Source of the DNA: Massilia sp. IC2-278
GTDB lineage: Bacteria; Pseudomonadota; Gammaproteobacteria; Burkholderiales; Burkholderiaceae_D
Length of the DNA: 64,000 nt
Assembly (NCBI RefSeq): GCF_020708045.1
Contig: NZ_JAJFES010000001.1
Coordinates: 682,001-746,000, forward strand
Reading direction: 5' to 3'
Part shown: positions 59,238 to 64,000 of the stretch, piece after piece
Position numbering within the stretch: position 1 is the stretch's first letter
Layout: each line of letters starts with the position of its first letter
Made by a program: the position numbers and the translations under genes
Notes under the pieces: model-generated
Seen by the model: the letters and a program-made list of their open reading frames with translations, nothing else
What the model was told of the DNA's origin: nothing
Database searches by the model: none

Positions 59238-59960
59238 TCATTGCCACAGTGCGACCGTGTGGATGGTCGTGGGCTGCGAGGAGAACGCCATGATCTCCAG
59301 CAGCAGTTCGCGCACGCCATCCCAGACGATCTGCACGCCCAGGCAGAGCAGGATGAACGCGGTCAGCCGCAGGAAGACCGCGGTTCCCGCTTCGCCGATC
59401 AGGCGCAGGAAATGCTCGCCGTAGCGGAACGCCAGGTAGAGCAGCACCCCGATCAAAGCCAGCGCCAGCAGCGCCGCTCCCATGCGCGCCGCCGACATCA
59501 CGAGCTCGACATCATGCAGGGTGACGCCCACCGTGATGGCGACCGAGATCGACGCCGGGCCACAGCTGATCGGGAACGTCAGCGGATAAAAGGCCTGGCG
59601 GTGCGCGTGGTCGAGCGTGTAGGCCTCGGCCAGGGCCGCGCGGCTGTCTTGCGTTTGCGGTGTGGCGCCGAGCAGCCGCCATGCGACCGAAGCCAGTATC
59701 AGGCCGCCGCCGATGCGCACGATCGGCAGCGAAATGCCGAAGAAGTCGAGCACGTAGGAACCGATGAGCATCGATCCCGTCATCAGCCAGAACATGTTGC
59801 GCGCAATGCGGCTGGCGAGCAGGATGCGTGTGGCGGGCGACGCGCCTTCGGTCATGCTCAGGAAAATCGGCGCGGTGGCGGCGGGATTAAGGATGGGCAG
59901 CATCGTCACCAGGACGAACAGGAAGCTCCTGGCAGCGGCGAGCATGAGGTCGACAGTCAT
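59238..59960 (-). CDS. MarC family integral membrane protein
   Basis: A 240-residue protein with six membrane helices. The family's repeated N-P phrase appears as TMLPILNPAATAPIFLSM near residue 20 and FPISCGPASISVAITVGV near 130, and the C-terminus has LRLTAFILLCLGVQIVWDGV. The function of MarC proteins is unsettled; they are not the multidrug-resistance regulator they were named after. The 229 bases beyond its start (59961-60189) hold no gene that I can support. Confidence 0.93.
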   Translation of the reverse strand: MTVDLMLAAARSFLFVLVTMLPILNPAATAPIFLSMTEGASPATRILLASRIARNMFWLMTGSMLIGSYVLDFFGISLPIVRIGGGLILASVAWRLLGATPQTQDSRAALAEAYTLDHAHRQAFYPLTFPISCGPASISVAITVGVTLHDVELVMSAARMGAALLALALIGVLLYLAFRYGEHFLRLIGEAGTAVFLRLTAFILLCLGVQIVWDGVRELLLEIMAFSSQPTTIHTVALWQ

Positions 59961-60189
59961 GGGATACGGATGACGTCTGCCTGGCGCGTGGCGCCGTCAT
60001 GCACGCAAACGGCGCCTCCCGGCAGACCGGATGGGAAAGACCTCAATCTACAGGAAGTGGCGCCTTGGCGAACACACTGCTGCGCGGGATGGCATCCATG
60101 CGCGCAAGGACGGAGCGATTCGTCTTGCTTCCATGCCCGCATCCGGCTGGTTGAAGGCGCGTCCGGAGCCGCTCCGATCCTGCGTCAAG

Positions 60190-60405
60190 TCATCGACAGG
60201 GACGAGGAAGCCGGCGGCGTTCTTGTTGACGAAAATGATCTGGGGAGGCCAGCACCCTGAGCGCGACAGACCTCGGCACGCCGCCTTGTTCCAGGAACTG
60301 CAGGGCTGGGTGCAGCCCTTGCTCCGAGCATAATCGGATCCCCGCATCGACCTGGCGCGCGGTTTTCGTATCAGTACGAATGTCGTTTTTACTTTGCGAT
60401 GCCAT
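60190..60405 (-). CDS. Small protein, family A (related to 57366-57575)
   Basis: A 71-residue protein, MASQSKNDIRTDTKTARQV at the start, with a strong GGGAGGGG ribosome site 4 bases upstream. The centre reads TARQVDAGIRLCSEQGLHPA then LQFLEQGGVPRSVALRVL, and the end is rich in Arg. I have the impression that similar small proteins occur in other Oxalobacteraceae, but function is unknown. It aligns without gaps with the small protein 2.8 kb away, so the window holds two family members. The AT-rich region upstream (60406-60546) carries two 11-bp direct repeats. Confidence 0.75.
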   Translation of the reverse strand: MASQSKNDIRTDTKTARQVDAGIRLCSEQGLHPALQFLEQGGVPRSVALRVLASPDHFRQQERRRLPRPCR

Positions 60406-60478
60406 ACGTCCCCTCCCGTTGCATAAAACTTACCAGATGCAACAGCCAACTTAAAGTAATTTATTAAGTATGTTGCGT

Positions 60479-60507
60479 AAATACTTGAACATAATAAAAT
60501 ACTTGAA
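60479..60507. repeat. Two 11-bp direct repeats with 18-bp period
   Basis: AAATACTTGAA at 60479-60489 and again at 60497-60507, 7 bases apart, in the AT-rich upstream region of the 71-residue protein gene. The gene starts about 75 bases downstream on the minus strand. They could be regulator sites; no -35/-10 pair is clear. Confidence 0.5.
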
Positions 60508-60546
60508 AAAATGGAACTTGCATGGCAGGCGAGGGAACCGGCTGCG

Positions 60547-61311
60547 TCAGCTGGACCGCCCCGACGGCAGCACGTGCCGGAACGTCGGTTCGATGTTCAT
60601 CGCATGCAGGTGGCGCACGATGTCTTCCAGGCTGGCGTCCTTCAGCAGCAGACCGTCCGGCGTGGCGCTGGGCGACGCAGGGGGCGCCGGCGCCAGGCTG
60701 CCTTCCGATGCGGCCGCACCGGCCCCGCGCGCCTGCAGGCGTTCCAGCGCCGCGCCGAAACGCGCCGCATCGATGCTCTCCAGGCCTTCCAGGAAGGCAG
60801 CCTGGGCCGCTTGCGGCGGTGCGATCTCCAGCCCGGGTTCGCCGATGAAGGAGGCGCCCATGCCCGGATTGATGAAGGCGGTCCAGCGCCCGCTGTCGCG
60901 GTTCAGGCAGGGCGGCAGCTCGACCGGCGCGCCCAGGCTCGGCTCGGTTTCCGGGAAATAGGCCTGGCGCAGCAGCTCGACGAACTGGCCGGCTTCCAGT
61001 GAAGGCAGCGGGGTGGCCAGCGACAGCCACAAGCAGAAGCCTTCCTGGCTGGCGATGCTCACGGCCGGCGCAGGCAGGTCGAGTTCTTCCTGCAGGGCGT
61101 TCGCCACCTCGCACAGCAGGGCCCAGTGGCGGCCTTCCTCGGCCTTCGGAATCCGGTGGAAGGGAATCGCGATGGTGCGGGTCAGGCCGTCGACGGTGGT
61201 GATGTCGGGCGGCAGGGTCTGCTGGCCGAGGATGTGGGCTTGCAGCGCCTCCTCGGTGACGACGCCTTGCGGCAGGTAGAGCCGCATCAGTTCCTGGATA
61301 AGCTTGAGCAT
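60547..61311 (-). CDS. Conserved hypothetical protein, 254 residues
   Basis: Begins MLKLIQELMRLYLPQGVVTE and contains no signal peptide or membrane segment. The first 120 residues include TLPPDITTVDGLTRTIAIPFHRI and WALLCEVANALQEELDLPAPAVSI, suggesting an alpha/beta fold. The region 185-215 is Ala/Pro-rich and probably unstructured (RGAGAAASEGSLAPAPPAS), followed by a short conserved-looking end (LEDIVRHLHAMNIEPTFRHV). I do not recognise the family. It starts 9 bases after arfB and is surely co-transcribed. Confidence 0.8.
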   Translation of the reverse strand: MLKLIQELMRLYLPQGVVTEEALQAHILGQQTLPPDITTVDGLTRTIAIPFHRIPKAEEGRHWALLCEVANALQEELDLPAPAVSIASQEGFCLWLSLATPLPSLEAGQFVELLRQAYFPETEPSLGAPVELPPCLNRDSGRWTAFINPGMGASFIGEPGLEIAPPQAAQAAFLEGLESIDAARFGAALERLQARGAGAAASEGSLAPAPPASPSATPDGLLLKDASLEDIVRHLHAMNIEPTFRHVLPSGRSS

Positions 61312-61320
61312 GGGTTCCTT

Positions 61321-61719
61321 TTAGTCTGTAACTTTGCGGCGCAGGGCCTTGACCTGGCTGCTGCGCGTCTTGCCGTCGAGGCGGCGTAGCTGCGAGCCAC
61401 GCGTCGGCCGGGTCGGACGGCGCACGAGCGGCACCTCGGCCGCGGCGTCGACCAGCGCCTGCAGGCGCCGCAGCGCGTCTTCCTTGTTCTGCTCCAGGCT
61501 GCGCGATTGCTGGGCTTTCAGCACCAGCACGCCGTCCTGCGAGAGACGGCTGTCGTGCAGCGCCAGCAGGCGCAGTTTGACGGCTTCGGGCAGCGAAGAC
61601 GCGTGGACGTCGAAGCGCGCATGGACAGCGCAGGACACCTTGTTGACGTTCTGGCCGCCCGGACCCTGGGCGCGGATGGCGCTGAACGCCACCTCGAGCG
61701 GGTCGATCAGTGGCTTCAT
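61321..61719 (-). CDS. arfB: Alternative ribosome-rescue factor ArfB
   Basis: A 132-residue peptidyl-tRNA hydrolase that frees ribosomes stalled on non-stop mRNA. The catalytic GGQ is in QGPGGQNVNKV (about residues 18-28), and the basic tail (RRLDGKTRSSQVKALRRK) reaches into the empty mRNA channel. The short length and the tail separate it from release factors RF1 and RF2. The start at 61719 is the family start; the frame is open for another 200 codons upstream, which is only a shadow. Confidence 0.95.
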   Translation of the reverse strand: MKPLIDPLEVAFSAIRAQGPGGQNVNKVSCAVHARFDVHASSLPEAVKLRLLALHDSRLSQDGVLVLKAQQSRSLEQNKEDALRRLQALVDAAAEVPLVRRPTRPTRGSQLRRLDGKTRSSQVKALRRKVTD

Positions 61720-61763
61720 GGCGAAGGATGGGGCGGGCGGTTCATGCCCCGCATGATAACCGC

Positions 61764-61796
61764 AGGCGCGGCCTTCGCCAAAGGCGGGCCGCGCCT
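61764..61796. terminator. GC-rich hairpin after the OmpA-like gene
   Basis: AGGCGCGGCC (61764-61773) pairs with GGCCGCGCCT (61787-61796) around a 13-base loop, 16 bases beyond the stop of the OmpA-like gene. There is no T-run, so it may be an mRNA-end hairpin and not a true terminator. Confidence 0.4.
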
Positions 61797-61811
61797 GGCC
61801 GGTTTTCCGGG

Positions 61812-64000
61812 TCAGTTGGCCTTGCGCGGGAAGAGGCGCACCAGGATGGTCTGGTCGCGCGCGGCGGGGCCGTCGGCCTGCGCCGTCTGCGTGCCCTTCG
61901 CCAGCAGCGTGTCGACCACCAGGGCGCCGCGGGCCGCGGTTTCCAGGACGCGCGCGGCATGCTTGGCGCGGGCCGCCGACAGCACCACGTTGCGGTCGGC
62001 GGATGGACCTTCGCAACCTGCCATCGTGTAATCCTTGCGCAATTTGTTGGAATAGGTGCAGGCGCTTTCCGGTGCGATTGCCGCGGCCTTGCAACCCGCG
62101 AGCGTGGCCGGGAGAACGGACGCATAGCCTTCCACCGTGGCCATGTGTTCGAGTCCGTGGCGCGCACGGTAGGCGGCCAGGCCGCGGCCGAGCGCGGTCA
62201 GCGCCGGCTCCAGCTCGGAGGCCAGGCAGGAGTCGCCGCGGAAGGAACGGGCGAAGGTGATGACGTAGCCGTCGGCGGTGCGGGTGCAGTCGGCGCCGGC
62301 GCGGGCCAGGCTGGGGTCGGCGCACAGCGAGGGGGCTGCGGCCGAAGGTCCGGTGCCCGGGCCCGAAGCGGGGGCGGGCACGGCCAGGTTGATGACGGGC
62401 GTGACGTTGTTGTAGTTGGTCGGCGTGAAGTTGTTGACGTTGCTGACGCTGAGGTTCAGTTTGAGGGTGACCGAGGCCTGGCTGACCGCCGTGGCGGCCG
62501 TGACGACCGAGACGTTGCTGCTGATGTGGTTGCTGACCTCGGCGCCGCGCATGGCCAGGGTGCCCGGCGACAGCCGTACTGCATCGTCGATGACTTTCGC
62601 AGTGGCGACATCGGCCAGTTGCTGAACAGTATTTTCGTCAACCAGGTCGACGCCGTTTAGTGGCTCGTTTGGTACTCCAGCCCCTGTTTGCCGCTTAGCC
62701 GAAATGGCCGCGGCCAGCATTTGCTGCCGCGCTGTCCAGGCGTTTGTCATGTGCACCCCAGCCGGCGTGACGGTGGACATTGGCATGACTTGACCTTGCC
62801 CGATCTCGGCTGCCGCAACGGACGTACCGTGTGCGTGTGCAACGAAGGAGAGCGCTATACCATCGGTATTTGTGCCGTCACCTTCTGGTGTCGACTCTAG
62901 GAATGAGCTTTTTTCCACGATAGGGGGAAGCGGCTTGAGCTGAGTCAGAATGGGATCATTTTTCTGGACTTGGAGGATGATCATGGTATCGATCAGTTCG
63001 GTAAGCATCGAGAACTGCGTACCCTGAACGAGGTTCTCGCAGGCGGCCCGGCGCAATTCGCGCAGCACCGGTCGGGTAAGGAGCGCTTCCGCACCGGACT
63101 GCGTCGCGGAAACAGGACCTGCAAACTGTGGCGCATTCAGGGGCATTTCAGTTTCCACGTTTCTTTGCTGTTCCCTCACCTGGAAACTGGCCTGGATGCT
63201 CGCGAACGCGGCAGTTACGGCATCCTGGAGGTCCGGGCCAAAAGCAAGATAGCCGATGCTGACTGCGCCATACGCCTTTTCATCTAGTTGTCGAAGCACG
63301 GCGTCCGCAGTTTTGAGCGAGTTGTGCAGCATTTCGAGTGTGCGGCGGGCAACATGAGTCATCACCAAGTCCTTGACGCCCTCGCGCACGGCGAGCGCGT
63401 GACTGCCACTCAAAACTTCCTCGAAGCGGGTGAGATGAATCCGAAGGTTCATGTCCCATGCCTCTAACTCAATGCGGGCGGCCGGCTCCAGTTCCGCACC
63501 GAGCAGCTGCACCGCACGTCTCAGCTGGTATTGACTGGTGCGCACCGTTGTCAACTTCTCCCTGACGGAAGTCAGATGGCACTGCATGGTTTGAAGCAAT
63601 CGTGTCTGGGTATCATAACGGGACAGTGGCGCCATGGCACCGGCGGCGCTGGGCTGCGTACAAGGTGCGTCAGCGTCGTCGTCGTTTAGCTTTTTGATAT
63701 CGCTGTCGATTGCAGCGACGCTCTCGGCGAGGTCTTTGAAGTCATCGCGCAGCGCGTTGACCGCTGTGGACACGGCGGTCCAGCGCGCTTCACGTGCGGC
63801 CCAGATTTCTTTTTCCTCTGTCGTTTTGGCGGAGTCGATGGGGTCCGGTTGACGCGGCTTGATGTATTTGCTCATGATTTGATCAACCGAGCACATTGGA
63901 AGAAGGGTTTGCGTCTGGTCCAAACTACATTTGCCGACATTCCCTAACTGGATGCTGGCAAACGCCTCGGGAATCTTGAATCTGGGGGGCAATGCACTCG
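61812..64000 (-). CDS. Large protein with OmpA-like C-terminal domain, 5' end cut or unclear
   Basis: The frame is open from the right window edge to a stop at 61812, over 725 codons, so the N-terminus is probably outside. A TTG at 63992 and an ATG at 63875 (MSKYIKPRQPDPIDS) are possible starts, but neither has a good ribosome site. The N-terminal half has coiled-coil-like stretches (WTAVSTAVNALRDDFKDLA; LTSVREKLTTVRTSQYQL). The middle is Ser/Thr/Asn-rich (LNLSVSNVNNFTPTNYNN). The last 150 residues look like an OmpA-like domain: LEPALTALGRGLAAYRARHG, GYAS in place of GHTD, and NVVLSAARAKHAARVLE. The gene may belong to a cell-surface or secretion module further right. Confidence 0.7.
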   Translation of the reverse strand, partial: SALPPRFKIPEAFASIQLGNVGKCSLDQTQTLLPMCSVDQIMSKYIKPRQPDPIDSAKTTEEKEIWAAREARWTAVSTAVNALRDDFKDLAESVAAIDSDIKKLNDDDADAPCTQPSAAGAMAPLSRYDTQTRLLQTMQCHLTSVREKLTTVRTSQYQLRRAVQLLGAELEPAARIELEAWDMNLRIHLTRFEEVLSGSHALAVREGVKDLVMTHVARRTLEMLHNSLKTADAVLRQLDEKAYGAVSIGYLAFGPDLQDAVTAAFASIQASFQVREQQRNVETEMPLNAPQFAGPVSATQSGAEALLTRPVLRELRRAACENLVQGTQFSMLTELIDTMIILQVQKNDPILTQLKPLPPIVEKSSFLESTPEGDGTNTDGIALSFVAHAHGTSVAAAEIGQGQVMPMSTVTPAGVHMTNAWTARQQMLAAAISAKRQTGAGVPNEPLNGVDLVDENTVQQLADVATAKVIDDAVRLSPGTLAMRGAEVSNHISSNVSVVTAATAVSQASVTLKLNLSVSNVNNFTPTNYNNVTPVINLAVPAPASGPGTGPSAAAPSLCADPSLARAGADCTRTADGYVITFARSFRGDSCLASELEPALTALGRGLAAYRARHGLEHMATVEGYASVLPATLAGCKAAAIAPESACTYSNKLRKDYTMAGCEGPSADRNVVLSAARAKHAARVLETAARGALVVDTLLAKGTQTAQADGPAARDQTILVRLFPRKAN

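Noticed and set aside
60048-60449. 133-codon minus-strand frame overlapping the 71-residue gene
   Set aside because: The 71-residue frame has a strong ribosome site and a relative in the window. The longer frame has neither.
61720-62325. Upstream extension of arfB (334-codon frame)
   Set aside because: It runs antiparallel in frame through the OmpA-like gene's coding strand in another phase and lacks any motif; ArfB starts at 61719.

Overview
The window is a piece of a high-GC betaproteobacterial chromosome. The best fit is family Oxalobacteraceae (Massilia/Telluria-like). The evidence is gene content and order: tig-clpP-clpX-lon-hupB-tRNA-Asp-tRNA-Asp-ppiD, hpnCDE hopanoid genes, a yciB-bolA-parvulin cluster and long single-chain purL. 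It is ordinary core chromosome. I found no insertion sequence, prophage, integrase or CRISPR array. The placement rests on gene recognition and not on a database search.

Layout. 1-1.4 kb: end of a DUF4394 lipoprotein gene and an XRE-cupin regulator. 1.6-5.2 kb: threonine/serine catabolism (kbl, tdh, sdaA), which together can take threonine to glycine and serine to pyruvate. 5.6-8.6 kb: thrC-moeA-moaD. 8.6-11.8 kb: a lone TRAP binding protein, then a four-gene minus-strand operon (membrane protein, small HTH regulator, alpha/beta hydrolase, membrane protein) with a clear palindromic operator. 11.8-15.6 kb: a flavoprotein, a small DUF2946-like protein and a ZnuD-like TonB receptor. 15.8-21.8 kb, minus strand: metallopeptidase-like protein, DUF2807 and DUF1700-like envelope proteins, hpnE, hpnD, hpnC. 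22-26.2 kb: RND efflux adaptor and pump. 26.6-35.9 kb: tRNA-Leu, protein quality-control genes, hupB, two tRNA-Asp genes and ppiD. 36.4-46.1 kb: mnmH, SGNH esterase, orphan ABC ATPase, nnr, 5-oxoprolinase, an atypical response regulator. 46.3-50.4 kb: purL. 50.7-55.4 kb, minus strand: selO, msrB, yciB, bolA and two tandem parvulins. 55.7-64 kb: acyl-CoA ligase, two related small proteins, CYTH-CHAD protein, MarC protein, arfB and a large OmpA-like protein that runs off the right edge.

The feature that recurs most is a family of about 20 short palindromic repeats, all between genes. Each has the frame CGTAGGGTGG...CCACGCGG around a self-complementary core. The core sequence changes from copy to copy but always stays self-complementary, and copies usually lie in inverted pairs 40-145 bp apart. 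This resembles REP/REPIN elements. Three intergenic regions also carry degenerate tandem arrays: 33 bp x4 ending 3 bp before the hupB -35 box, 12 bp x4 ending at the purL -10 box, and about 18 bp x10 between ppiD and mnmH. Other oddities are a perfect palindrome inside moeA, a selO gene whose only sensible start is AUU, and a response regulator with Glu in place of the phospho-acceptor Asp.
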